A stretch of DNA of 64,000 nucleotides from an uncultured Lachnospiraceae bacterium (lineage in GTDB: Bacteria; Bacillota; Clostridia; Lachnospirales; Lachnospiraceae), in NCBI GenBank assembly GCA_947176065.1, contig CAMWPB010000008.1, positions 1 to 64,000 on the forward strand, written 5' to 3'. Positions 53,834-62,759 of this stretch are shown one piece after another. Position 1 is the first letter of the stretch, and each line of letters opens with the position of its first letter. Below the pieces are notes generated by a model. The model did no database searches. It was not told the DNA's origin and was given only the letters and a program-made list of their open reading frames with translations. Both the position numbers and the translations under genes were made by a program.

Positions 53834-56800
53834 TTAAACTAGGTCAAAGATACTAATCTGGTTGGACTCGGGGATATTTCCGAGGAGTCCAAGCTGACTC
53901 ATTAAGTCAATTACGGATTTGGAAACCTTTGTCCGGTCCCTGAAATCATCCTTACTCAGGAAAGGCCCGTCCTTGGCGGCCTCCACGATAGCATCCGCCG
54001 CCTTCTCTCCCAGACCGTCGATGCTGTTTAAGGAGGGCATCAGCTTTCCGCCCACAATCTGAAACAGGCGGGACTGCGCCGTAAAAATGTCAATCGGCAC
54101 AAAGTCAAACCCTCTCGCATACATTTCCTGCACGATCCTCATGTCCTTCTGGGTATCCTGCTCCTTCTTGGAAAGCTCGTCGTTTCTGCGCTTATAGTCC
54201 GCCATCACGCTCTCCAGATGTGCCTGCCCCTGACACATGATTTCATAGGAAAAAGCCGACGCGCGGATGCTGAAATAGGCTGCATAGTAAGCCAGCGGAT
54301 AATTGATCTTGCAGTAGGCAATGCGCCACGCCATCATAACGTACGCCGCCGCATGCGCCTTGGGGAACATGTACTTGATCTTCTTGCAGGAACCGATGTA
54401 CCAGTCCGGCACACCCTGTTCCTTCATCGCGTCGATCCACTCGTCCTTTAACCCCTTGCCCTTACGCACACTCTCCATGATGGTGAAGGACAAGGACGGC
54501 TCCACCCCCTGCTGCATCAGATAAATCATGATATCGTCACGGCAGCAGATGGCCGTGGAGATGGTTGCAAGCCCTTCCTCAATCAGCGTCTGGGCATTGC
54601 CCAGCCACACGTCCGTGCCGTGGGACAGGCCGGAAATACGCACCAGATCCGTGAAGCACTTCGGCTTGGCGTCTATTACCATCTGGATCACAAACTCCGT
54701 GCCAAACTCCGGGATGCCGAGGCACCCCAGCTTACAGCCGCCGATCTGCTCCGGGGTGATGCCAAGGGCCTCCGTCGACTGGAAAAGCGACATTACCCCC
54801 TTGTCGTCCAGCGGGATCGCCGTCGGGTCAATCCCCGTCAGATCCTGCAGCATACGGATCATGGTAGGATCATCATGCCCCAGAATATCGAGCTTTAGCA
54901 GGTTGTGGTCGATGGAATGATAGTCAAAATGGGTGGTGACGATATCCGTCGTCATATCATTGGCCGGATGCTGCACCGGGGTAAAGGAATTGATGTCCTC
55001 CCCCATGGGCAGAACCACGATACCGCCGGGATGCTGCCCGGTGCTTCTGCGGATGCCGGTACAGCCCGATACGATCCGGTTGATCTCGCAGACCCGCTTA
55101 TGCCTGCCCCTCTCCTCATAATAATTTTTCACATAGCCGAAGGCCGTCTTATCCGCCAGCGTACCGATCGTTCCCGCCCGGTAGGTCTGCCCGCTGCCGA
55201 AAATCACTTCCGTGTATTTATGCGCCTTACTCTGGTACTCTCCCGAAAAGTTCAGGTCGATATCCGGCTCCTTATCTCCCTTAAAACCAAGGAATGTCTC
55301 AAAAGGAATGTCAAACCCTTCCTTTTGCAATGGCGTCCCGCACACCGGGCAGTCCTTATCCGGCATATCACATCCCGCACCGCCGCCGTAAGCCTTCACT
55401 TCCTCGGAGTCAAAGTCATAATAATGACACTTCGGACACAGATAATGGGGACTTAGGGAGTTAACCTCCGTGATTCCCGCCATATTCGCCACAAAGGAGC
55501 TTCCCACGGAACCCCGGGACCCCACCAGATAACCGTCTTCCACGGATTTCCACACCAATTTCTGCGCAATGATATACATCACCGCAAAGCCGTTGGAGAT
55601 GATGGAGTGCAGTTCCTTCTCCAGCCTGTCCTCCACGATCTTCGGCAACGTCTCGCCGTACAGCTCGTGGGCTTTGTTGTAACAGATATCCGTAAGCTGC
55701 TTGTCGCTGTCCTCTATGACCGGCGGACACTTATCCGGCCGCACCGGGGACATAACCTCAATCATATCCGCGATCAGATTGGTGTTTGTAATCACCACCT
55801 CCTCGGCCTTGTCGCTGCCAAGATAGGCAAACTCATCAAGCATCTCCTCCGTGGTACGGAAATACAGAGGCGCCTGGTTGTCCGCATCCGGGAAGCCCTG
55901 CCCTGCCATAATGATGCGCCGGTAGATCTCGTCCTCCGGATTCAGAAAATGCACGTCACAGGTAGCGGCTACCGGCTTATGGAACTGTTCTCCCAGCCGC
56001 ACAATCTGCCTGTTGGTCTCCATGATATCCTCCATGGACGTGACATCCGGCACCCGGTCAGACTCAATCATAAACCGGTTGTTGCCAAGAGGCTGTATTT
56101 CCAGGTAGTCATAAAAGCCGACAATCCTTGCAATCTCCGCATCGGATCTTTTCTCCAGAAGCGCCCGGTAAAGCTCCCCCGCCTCGCAGGCGCTCCCCAA
56201 AATCAATCCTTCCCTGTACTGCGCAAGCAGACTCTTCGGTATTCTCGGCCTTCTGGAAAAATAAGTCAGATGGGACTCGGAAACCAGACGATAAAGGTTC
56301 ATGCGTCCCACATTGTTCTTCGCCAGAATAATCGCGTGATAAGTAGGCAGCTTTTTGATGATATCGGGACTGGCCTTTCCTCTGGCGTTCATCTGCGCCA
56401 GCGTGGTGATCCCCTCCTTCGCCATCATGGGAATCAGCTTCACGAAAATCTCCGCGGTGGCCTCCGCATCATCCACAGCCCTGTGGTGGTTCTCCAAAGA
56501 TACGCCGAGCGTCTTCGCCACCGCATCCAGCGTATGCTTCTTCTGCCCTTTCAGAAGAATCCTTGCGATCCCCAGCGTATCCACATAAGTAAAATCATGA
56601 GAAATCCCCTGCATGTCGCAGTTTTCCATGATAAAACCCATGTCGAACTGGGCGTTGTGCGCCACCAGAATACAGCCCCCGCAGAAGTCCAGAAACTGCG
56701 GCAGCACCGTGTCAATCTGCTCCGCCCCCATAACCATATCATCTGTTATTCCCGTCAGCTTCTCAATCTCAAAGGGGATGGGCACAAGCGGATCGACGAA

Positions 56801-58399
56801 AGTGGAAAAGCGTTCCACAATCTTACCGCCGCTGACTTTCACCGCGCCGATCTCAATGATGCGGTTTTTTGTGGGAGAAAATCCCGTCGTCTCGATATCA
56901 AAAACCACAAAGTCCGCCCCGAAATCCTGTCCCTTCTCATTGGTGGCAATCTCGTGCAGATCGTCCACCAGATAGGCTTCCACCCCGTAAATTACCTTGA
57001 AAAAGCTCTGCTTGTCCGGCTCCGGCTCCCCGGCCTCTTTACAGCGGTTCTTCTCCGCCTTCCACAGATCCTCCCATACATGGTTCGCGTCGGGAAAAGA
57101 CTGCACGACCCCGTGGTCGGTGATCGCGATAGCCGGATGCCCCCACTTGTAGGCGCGTTTCACGATATCCTTCGCCTCGGAGACCCCGTCCATATCACTC
57201 ATCTTCGTATGACAGTGCAGCTCCACCCGCTTTCTGACGCTTCTGTCTTCACGGGAAGTCGTAAAATCGGGGATTTTCTTAATGCCTGCAAGGGAACCGA
57301 TGGTCAGCTCATGGTCAAACTTATCCACCGTGGTCATACCCTTGATCTTGACATATGTCCCCTCTTTCATAACATCTGTTATTTCTTTGACCTGTTCGTT
57401 TCTCACAAAAAACTTCACCGTCATGGTGTCTGTATAATCCGTGATATCGTAAATCAAAATCGTGCGCTCGTTCTTAATCTCCCGCCGGTCCTTCCGGATC
57501 ACCTTACCGCGGATCACCACCTCGCCCATTTCCCCGATAATGTCCTCGATGGGCATGGCCTCCTCCTCAAAATCCCTGCCGTAAATCACATCCGGGTTAT
57601 CAGAGCGTTTCAGAGGCCGTTTAAAATCTCCCTTCTCCCTGTCCCTGCCGCCGGCAAATTTTTTCGGCGCAGAGGGAAAACCGGATGCCCCCTGCTGTCC
57701 TTGCTGCGCTGCCTTTCCCGCATCTCCTGCCGCCTCTGCATTTTTAGAGGCCTCCCCGTCACGGGACGGTTCTCCCTGCGCCTTTCCCTGAGAAAGCGCC
57801 GCACCCTTCATCTGCACGGCAAATCCTGCTCTCGCCGAGATCTCCGCCACCTGTATTTCCAGACGCCGCTCGTCCTCCTCGCGGTTTTTGCCCGCCGCCT
57901 TCTCCTTATAGGCCAGCTCCACCTGTACCGGGATAGAACAACGCTCGTTATATATCTTTTCCAGAATCCGCGCAAGCTCCCCGCCTTTTTCCCGGCCAAA
58001 CACCGTATCCTCCAGCGTCAGCAGCATCTTGTCCGCCGAAAAGGACACATCCGCCCGCCGGAAAAGGCTGTATTCTACGGGCGACGCCTCCCTCAGCTCC
58101 AACAGAATGCTATCCCGGTAAACATCCATCAGCTTCTCCGGGTCATACTGGGAAGAGAGCGTAAACCGTTCATAGAACTTCACGGTGACCGGCATATTCG
58201 GGAAAAACTGCTTCCCGATTTCCCGCTCCACCCGAAACACATCTTCCTTATGGATCAGATGGTCAGCGGCGATATAAACGCGTAGAAAATCCTTCCGTTT
58301 GGTACTGGTCACCTTCTCCACAGTGACATTCTCAAACAGATCCTGTAGTCCCGTATCCAGTTTTAACGTAGGAAACACCTCAAAAAAAGCTTTACTCAT
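53834..58399 (-). CDS. polC: DNA polymerase III alpha subunit, PolC type
   Basis: Main replicative polymerase of Firmicutes. 1521 residues. N-terminal domain, then a low-complexity Ala/Gly/Gln stretch (about 195-265), an OB domain (about 290-380), a PHP domain (ELHCHTKMSDMDG near 393) split by an inserted 3'-5' exonuclease (FVVFDIETTGFSP near 495), then the polymerase core (PDIDLNFSGE near 1048) with a zinc-finger-like CPKC/CPVC pair before it, and C-terminal helices. It overlaps ispG by 8 nt, indicating coupling. Confidence 0.97.
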   Translation of the reverse strand: MSKAFFEVFPTLKLDTGLQDLFENVTVEKVTSTKRKDFLRVYIAADHLIHKEDVFRVEREIGKQFFPNMPVTVKFYERFTLSSQYDPEKLMDVYRDSILLELREASPVEYSLFRRADVSFSADKMLLTLEDTVFGREKGGELARILEKIYNERCSIPVQVELAYKEKAAGKNREEDERRLEIQVAEISARAGFAVQMKGAALSQGKAQGEPSRDGEASKNAEAAGDAGKAAQQGQQGASGFPSAPKKFAGGRDREKGDFKRPLKRSDNPDVIYGRDFEEEAMPIEDIIGEMGEVVIRGKVIRKDRREIKNERTILIYDITDYTDTMTVKFFVRNEQVKEITDVMKEGTYVKIKGMTTVDKFDHELTIGSLAGIKKIPDFTTSREDRSVRKRVELHCHTKMSDMDGVSEAKDIVKRAYKWGHPAIAITDHGVVQSFPDANHVWEDLWKAEKNRCKEAGEPEPDKQSFFKVIYGVEAYLVDDLHEIATNEKGQDFGADFVVFDIETTGFSPTKNRIIEIGAVKVSGGKIVERFSTFVDPLVPIPFEIEKLTGITDDMVMGAEQIDTVLPQFLDFCGGCILVAHNAQFDMGFIMENCDMQGISHDFTYVDTLGIARILLKGQKKHTLDAVAKTLGVSLENHHRAVDDAEATAEIFVKLIPMMAKEGITTLAQMNARGKASPDIIKKLPTYHAIILAKNNVGRMNLYRLVSESHLTYFSRRPRIPKSLLAQYREGLILGSACEAGELYRALLEKRSDAEIARIVGFYDYLEIQPLGNNRFMIESDRVPDVTSMEDIMETNRQIVRLGEQFHKPVAATCDVHFLNPEDEIYRRIIMAGQGFPDADNQAPLYFRTTEEMLDEFAYLGSDKAEEVVITNTNLIADMIEVMSPVRPDKCPPVIEDSDKQLTDICYNKAHELYGETLPKIVEDRLEKELHSIISNGFAVMYIIAQKLVWKSVEDGYLVGSRGSVGSSFVANMAGITEVNSLSPHYLCPKCHYYDFDSEEVKAYGGGAGCDMPDKDCPVCGTPLQKEGFDIPFETFLGFKGDKEPDIDLNFSGEYQSKAHKYTEVIFGSGQTYRAGTIGTLADKTAFGYVKNYYEERGRHKRVCEINRIVSGCTGIRRSTGQHPGGIVVLPMGEDINSFTPVQHPANDMTTDIVTTHFDYHSIDHNLLKLDILGHDDPTMIRMLQDLTGIDPTAIPLDDKGVMSLFQSTEALGITPEQIGGCKLGCLGIPEFGTEFVIQMVIDAKPKCFTDLVRISGLSHGTDVWLGNAQTLIEEGLATISTAICCRDDIMIYLMQQGVEPSLSFTIMESVRKGKGLKDEWIDAMKEQGVPDWYIGSCKKIKYMFPKAHAAAYVMMAWRIAYCKINYPLAYYAAYFSIRASAFSYEIMCQGQAHLESVMADYKRRNDELSKKEQDTQKDMRIVQEMYARGFDFVPIDIFTAQSRLFQIVGGKLMPSLNSIDGLGEKAADAIVEAAKDGPFLSKDDFRDRTKVSKSVIDLMSQLGLLGNIPESNQISIFDLV

Positions 58400-59465
58400 T
58401 CCAGTGCAGAAGCTCCTCCCTAAGCGTGTGCAGAAGCTCCTGCTCCGGCACCTTTCTCACAATCTCTCCCCGCTTAATCAAAAGGCCTTCCCCGATCCCT
58501 CCGGCAATGCCGATGTCGGCCTCCTTTGCCTCTCCGGGACCGTTCACCGCACAGCCCATAACGGCCACCTTGATATCCAGCGGAATATCCTGTACCATCT
58601 CCTCCACCTGCCCCGCCAGACCGATCAGATCGATCTTCGTCCTGCCGCAGGTGGGACAGGACACCACCTCAATGCCGCCTTTCCTGAGCCCAAGCGTCCT
58701 GAGAATCAGTTTCGCTGACTTGATTTCCTCCGCGGGATCGCCTGTCAGGGAAACCCGGATCGTGTCGCCGATCCCCTGATTTAAGATAATCCCCAGACCC
58801 ACGGCGGACTTGATATTGCCGCTTGTCACCGTGCCGGATTCCGTAATCCCCACATGCAGAGGATAAAGTGTCTTCGCTGCCAGAAGCTCATGCGCTTTGA
58901 CACACATCATCACATCCGAAGATTTTATACTTATGACAAGATTGTCATATCCACAGTCCTCGATCATGCCCACCTTATCCAGCGCGCTCTCCACAATGCC
59001 CTCCGCCGTTACGCCGTGATATTTTTCTACAAGCTCGCGCTCTAAGGAACCGCTGTTTACTCCCACGCGGATCGGAATATGCCGCTCTCTGGCCGCCGCC
59101 ACAACCGCCGCCACCTTTTCTTTTCCGCCGATGTTGCCCGGATTGATACGGATTTTGTCCGCGCCGTTTTCCATCGCCGCAATGGCCATTTTATAATCAA
59201 AATGAATGTCCGCCACCAGCGGAATATGAATCTGCTCCTTGATTTTTGCAAGCGCCTGTGCCGCCTCCATGGTGGGAACCGTACACCTGATGATCTCGCA
59301 GCCCGCCTTTTCAAGACGCAGAATCTGCGCCACTGTCGCCTCCACATCCTCCGTGGGCGTGTTGGTCATGGACTGTATCAGAATCGGATTTCCTCCCCCG
59401 ATTTTCCTGTCTCCGATTGTGATGACTTTCGTCTGTTCTCTATGTTTTTTCAAAACTGCCTCCAT
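58392..59465 (-). CDS. ispG: 4-hydroxy-3-methylbut-2-enyl diphosphate synthase
   Basis: Late step of the MEP isoprenoid pathway. 357 residues; the N-terminal TIM barrel has GGGNPILIQSMTNT, and the [4Fe-4S] ligands are in SCPTCGRT and VMGCAVNGPGEA. A TTG five codons in (59453) has GGAGG 5 nt upstream and could be the true start. It lies between the kinase gene and polC, overlapping polC slightly. Confidence 0.96.
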   Translation of the reverse strand: MEAVLKKHREQTKVITIGDRKIGGGNPILIQSMTNTPTEDVEATVAQILRLEKAGCEIIRCTVPTMEAAQALAKIKEQIHIPLVADIHFDYKMAIAAMENGADKIRINPGNIGGKEKVAAVVAAARERHIPIRVGVNSGSLERELVEKYHGVTAEGIVESALDKVGMIEDCGYDNLVISIKSSDVMMCVKAHELLAAKTLYPLHVGITESGTVTSGNIKSAVGLGIILNQGIGDTIRVSLTGDPAEEIKSAKLILRTLGLRKGGIEVVSCPTCGRTKIDLIGLAGQVEEMVQDIPLDIKVAVMGCAVNGPGEAKEADIGIAGGIGEGLLIKRGEIVRKVPEQELLHTLREELLHWNE

Positions 59466-59495
59466 ACCTTTCTCGTTATTCTCATATTATTTAAA

Positions 59496-59574
59496 CGCTG
59501 AATAATTGTGAAACTCATCTCAACGCTATAGCAATTGTGCAATTTCAATAATTCTAAATGAGTTTTATATTCAT
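59496..59574 (-). repeat. inverted repeat between the kinase gene and ispG
   Basis: AAACTCAT (59510-59517) pairs with ATGAGTTT (59559-59566), and outer GAAT/ATTC bases also match. It begins about 8 nt after the kinase stop. The segment AATTGTGCAA also resembles the palindrome at 60486. AT-rich, no coding sign. Confidence 0.5.
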
Positions 59575-59579
59575 CTACA

Positions 59580-60443
59580 TTATAAACGATAAAAGTCCGT
59601 TAGACAAATCTGTTTTTCTATGTGCCGCACAAATTCCCCGCCCCGTCTGCCTCTTCTTTGGCCGCCTTTCCGGGTCAGATCCCGCATCACCTCCCCAGCC
59701 ACCTTATAGCGCGCTTCCGGCTCCTCTCTGGTACAGCGGGCTATGATTTCTTCCAGCTCCTTTGACAAAAGGGGATTGTAATAAGATGCCGGAAACGCCA
59801 TGCCCGGCACTTTTTTTTGAACTGCCCCTGTCACCATATAGTAGAGCGTTTTGCCAAGCGCATACAGATCGCTTCTCTCATCCGCACGGACGCCGCGCCC
59901 ATCCTCTCCCCGCTGCTCCGGCGCCGCAAACCCGGCCGAAAACGCCATCCGCGCCCCGTCCTCTTCTCCGAAACTGCGAAGACCGGCCGCCCCGAAATCC
60001 ACCAGTTTCAGACGTCCGTCACGGCATACCATAATATTATCCGGCTTCAGATCCCGATAAATAACAGGTGTTTTTCTCGTGTGCAGATAGGACAGAACAT
60101 CTAACAGCGCCGCCGCCCACAGACGCGCCTGCTCCTCCCCCACGCTCCCCTGTCTCTCTATATAGTTATGTAAACTTATGCCTTCCACATACTCCATCAC
60201 CAGATACCACCCATCCTCACAGAGAAGGTCATATACCACCGGCAGCATCGGATGGTGCAGATCACGCAGAAATGCGGCTTCTTCCCTGATTCTTTCGCCG
60301 CTCTCCCCCTCCCCTTCCCACAGTCGCTTCACCGCCACGAATCTTCCAAGACCCTCATCCTCCGCCAGATACACACTGCCCTCTCCGCCCTGCCCCAGGG
60401 AGCTTATAATCCTGTATTTTCCCAACCGTTCTCTTTTGTCCAT
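59580..60443 (-). CDS. soluble Ser/Thr protein kinase
   Basis: 287 residues of Hanks-type kinase. The glycine loop is LGQGGEGSVY, the ATP Lys is in AVKRL, the catalytic loop YRDLKPDN (near 131), DFG in VDFGAAG, and APE in AAPEQR. There is no membrane helix or PASTA domain, unlike PrkC. The C-terminus is short and basic. A PP2C phosphatase gene lies upstream, which suggests a kinase/phosphatase switch. Targets are unknown. No good Shine-Dalgarno site is seen besides GAGAGAAG. Confidence 0.94.
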   Translation of the reverse strand: MDKRERLGKYRIISSLGQGGEGSVYLAEDEGLGRFVAVKRLWEGEGESGERIREEAAFLRDLHHPMLPVVYDLLCEDGWYLVMEYVEGISLHNYIERQGSVGEEQARLWAAALLDVLSYLHTRKTPVIYRDLKPDNIMVCRDGRLKLVDFGAAGLRSFGEEDGARMAFSAGFAAPEQRGEDGRGVRADERSDLYALGKTLYYMVTGAVQKKVPGMAFPASYYNPLLSKELEEIIARCTREEPEARYKVAGEVMRDLTRKGGQRRGRRGGEFVRHIEKQICLTDFYRL

Positions 60444-60483
60444 AACTTCTCTCTCTTTTCTTTCTTAACTACAGTGCGCACAG

Positions 60484-60676
60484 ATAACCGCAAACCTTAC
60501 ATTATTCTACAGCTATTGTGCAAATCACATAATCGTAAGCAGACCCTTGGAAAACGCCAGTACTTAGCGAGGTTTTTTCGAGCTTAGTACTGCTGCGTTT
60601 GGAGCGGAGCGCAAGCGTGTCTGCGTTGATTATGTGATTCGCACAATTCGTCAAACTAAAAAAAGGTTTGCTATTA
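60484..60676 (-). repeat. nested palindrome of about 190 nt between PP2C and kinase genes
   Basis: Arms pair from outside inward: GATAA/TTATC, GCAAACCTT (60490-60498) with AAGGTTTGC (60663-60671), GTGC/GCAC, AATCACATAATC/GATTATGTGATT, GCAGAC/GTCTGC, AAACGC/GCGTTT and AGTACTtAGC/GCTtAGTACT, with GAGGTTTTTTCGA as the terminal loop. A small GC-rich side hairpin (60601-60617) interrupts one arm. It begins at the PP2C stop codon. It fills the gap and codes for nothing. Confidence 0.8.
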
Positions 60677-61390
60677 TCTACCCGCCCTCACATAAACCGC
60701 CGAAAGATTATCCTTCTCCCCCCGCTTCATACAGGTCTCCCCGATCTCCCTAAGCCGCCGCCCGATCTGTTCCTCCCCCGTAAGTTCCCGGGGATTCATA
60801 ACCTCCTGCAGCTCCTCCCCGTCGACACGCCGCCTGAAACCGTCCGAACAAAGGAGAATCCCCTCCCCCGGCTTTAACACGCCCATTCTGTGCTGCGGCG
60901 TAAAACTGCCGAAGCTGCCGAGACATTTCGTCAGTTTTCCTGCATCCTGCACGTGATCCTCCGTAAGCTGCTCCATACGACGGCCCCGCAGCCGGTACGC
61001 CCTGCTGTCACCCAGATGCCATAAAAGCCATGTCCTTTCCCACAGGACAAGCACGGTCATGGTCGTACCAAGCGAAATCTCCTCCTGCGCGGCATATCGT
61101 TTCATCTCCCTCTGCATGTGAAAAACCAGTCTGTCCAGAGACCTTCGTATCACCCAATACCGTTTGTTTTTTCGTATCATGGCAAACAGCTCCGTATAAT
61201 ACCATGTCCTGAGCTGTTCTGCCGCATAGCCGCTTGCCTCCCCGCCGCAGGCAGCGCCACCCATACCATCGCACACAGCCGCCAGAAGCACCCGCCCCCT
61301 GCGCGTCAATGTCTGCTGCAGCACGACCGAATCCTGATTCTTTTCAGCCTCCCTGCCGCGGCACCAATATACATCCGTCAAATACCGCAC
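60674..61390 (-). CDS. PP2C-family protein phosphatase
   Basis: 238 residues, metal-dependent Ser/Thr phosphatase. Motifs: VCDGMGG, WHLGDSRAYRL, KCLGSFGS, LLCSDGF and KDNLSAVYV, all metal ligands intact. It starts at a GTG (61390) with GGGAGG 12 nt upstream. It should oppose the adjacent Hanks kinase. It is soluble and lacks a membrane helix. Confidence 0.93.
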   Translation of the reverse strand: MRYLTDVYWCRGREAEKNQDSVVLQQTLTRRGRVLLAAVCDGMGGAACGGEASGYAAEQLRTWYYTELFAMIRKNKRYWVIRRSLDRLVFHMQREMKRYAAQEEISLGTTMTVLVLWERTWLLWHLGDSRAYRLRGRRMEQLTEDHVQDAGKLTKCLGSFGSFTPQHRMGVLKPGEGILLCSDGFRRRVDGEELQEVMNPRELTGEEQIGRRLREIGETCMKRGEKDNLSAVYVRAGR

Positions 61391-61560
61391 GTCCCAAACA
61401 CACCTCCCTTATATTTCGACCCATTATTCCATCCTGTTACAACAGCCGCCTCCATCCGGCGCCGTTTCTGTCACACCCGTTTTTTACATAATATCGGAAA
61501 AACTGCGGGACCCCCGCCCTGTAACTCATTCCGGATTCAAGAACAGAATCCGATGCGGAT

Positions 61561-61589
61561 ATCATACTATATTATTTGAAAAAGCGCAA
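61561..61589 (-). promoter_or_regulatory. promoter of the phosphatase-kinase genes
   Basis: Minus-strand TTGCGC (61589-61584) and TATGAT (61566-61561), spacing 17 nt. A leader of about 160 nt follows, holding a CGGATTC/GAATCCG hairpin at 61532-61552. The rest of the gap 61391-61675 shows no gene and no clear rseP terminator. Confidence 0.6.
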
Positions 61590-61675
61590 GTGCCGGAAAA
61601 ATTGCCATTTACCGGTATTCTCCCCCAATGTTTTACGCTGTCACAATTTCCTGTACAATCACAACAGGCCGGCGC

Positions 61676-62755
61676 TTAACGCACCAGCCTCATAATATCG
61701 TTGTACATAATAAATACCATCAATACCATCAGTACCACCAGCCCGGCGAAATGCACCATGCCCTCCTTCTCCGGCGGCACAGGCTTCCCGCGGAGCACCT
61801 CCACAAACATGAACACAAGCCGTCCGCCGTCCAGCGCCGGGAGCGGCAGAAGGTTCATAATGCCCAGATTGACGGACAAAAGCACCACGATTTCCAGCAT
61901 GGTCAGAATGGCGTAGGGTGTACCGTAGTTTTCCTCTGCCGCGTCATAACTCTCTCCCACAAGCTGCGCAATGCCCACAGGCCCCGACACATCATCCTTC
62001 GACACCTGTCCCGCCACCAGCATACGCAGGCTCTTGTAGGTGATCTTAACCCAGTATTCCACCTCGTAAAAGCCATACTGGAATACCTGTAAGGGATTGC
62101 ACTCCAGATACTCCCCGCCGTTGGTAATCCCCATATAATAACGCCTGTCATTTTCATCGTACTGCGGGAAAAGCGTGGTCACGTTCTTCTCCCCGTTTCT
62201 CAAGTAGGTGATCTCCATCTCCTCCCCCTGATTCAGGGCGGAAATCATGGAAACCTCCCGGTAAAAATGAATCCGTTCGCGTCCGATTTTCGTGATCACA
62301 TCGCCTGTCTGCAGACCGGCCTCTGCAGCCGCAGAGCCTTCTGTAACCGTACCTACCGTCGGCAGGTCGGCCCCGGAAAACGCGCTCAGAATCACCGCCA
62401 TCACAAAAGCCAGAATAAAATTGAAGAATGGGCCCGCAAAAACCGTGGCGATACGCGCCCAGACGCCTGCCTCGGTAAAAGCCATGCCTTCCGATGCGTC
62501 CGCCCTCCCGGCTTCCTGCCCCTGTTCCCGTTCTACGCCGTCCTCCCCGTCAAACATACAGGCGCCGCCAAGGGGCAGGAGCTTTAAGGAATATTTCGTG
62601 CCGTTTTTCATGAAGGAAAACAGCGTCGGCCCCATTCCCACCGAAAACTCCACCACACGGATACCATTTCGTCTGCCGATCAGGAAATGTCCCAGCTCAT
62701 GGGAAATCACTACCACACCAAATACAATGATAAATAAAATAATCGTTCTGATCAA
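61676..62755 (-). CDS. rseP: RIP metalloprotease RseP (site-2 protease)
   Basis: 359 residues from a TTG at 62755, chosen since GGAGAG lies 7 nt upstream and this gives the normal N-terminus (MIRTIILFIIVFG). Zinc motif HELGH at 19-23, a central PDZ domain (about 140-210), and NLLPLPALDGGR (near 310) with the third ligand Asp. It cleaves membrane-embedded substrates such as anti-sigma factors. It starts 4 nt after the dxr stop, with its ribosome site inside dxr. Confidence 0.94.
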   Translation of the reverse strand: MIRTIILFIIVFGVVVISHELGHFLIGRRNGIRVVEFSVGMGPTLFSFMKNGTKYSLKLLPLGGACMFDGEDGVEREQGQEAGRADASEGMAFTEAGVWARIATVFAGPFFNFILAFVMAVILSAFSGADLPTVGTVTEGSAAAEAGLQTGDVITKIGRERIHFYREVSMISALNQGEEMEITYLRNGEKNVTTLFPQYDENDRRYYMGITNGGEYLECNPLQVFQYGFYEVEYWVKITYKSLRMLVAGQVSKDDVSGPVGIAQLVGESYDAAEENYGTPYAILTMLEIVVLLSVNLGIMNLLPLPALDGGRLVFMFVEVLRGKPVPPEKEGMVHFAGLVVLMVLMVFIMYNDIMRLVR

Positions 62756-62759
62756 TTCG

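Noticed and set aside
55607..58285. 892-codon open frame on the plus strand
   Set aside because: It lies wholly antisense to polC, whose domains and motifs are unmistakable. The long frame comes from the GC-rich third positions of polC.
60484..60676. Simple intrinsic terminator
   Set aside because: The structure is far longer than a terminator and lacks a T run at the downstream end. The T6 run is in its loop, not after the stem.
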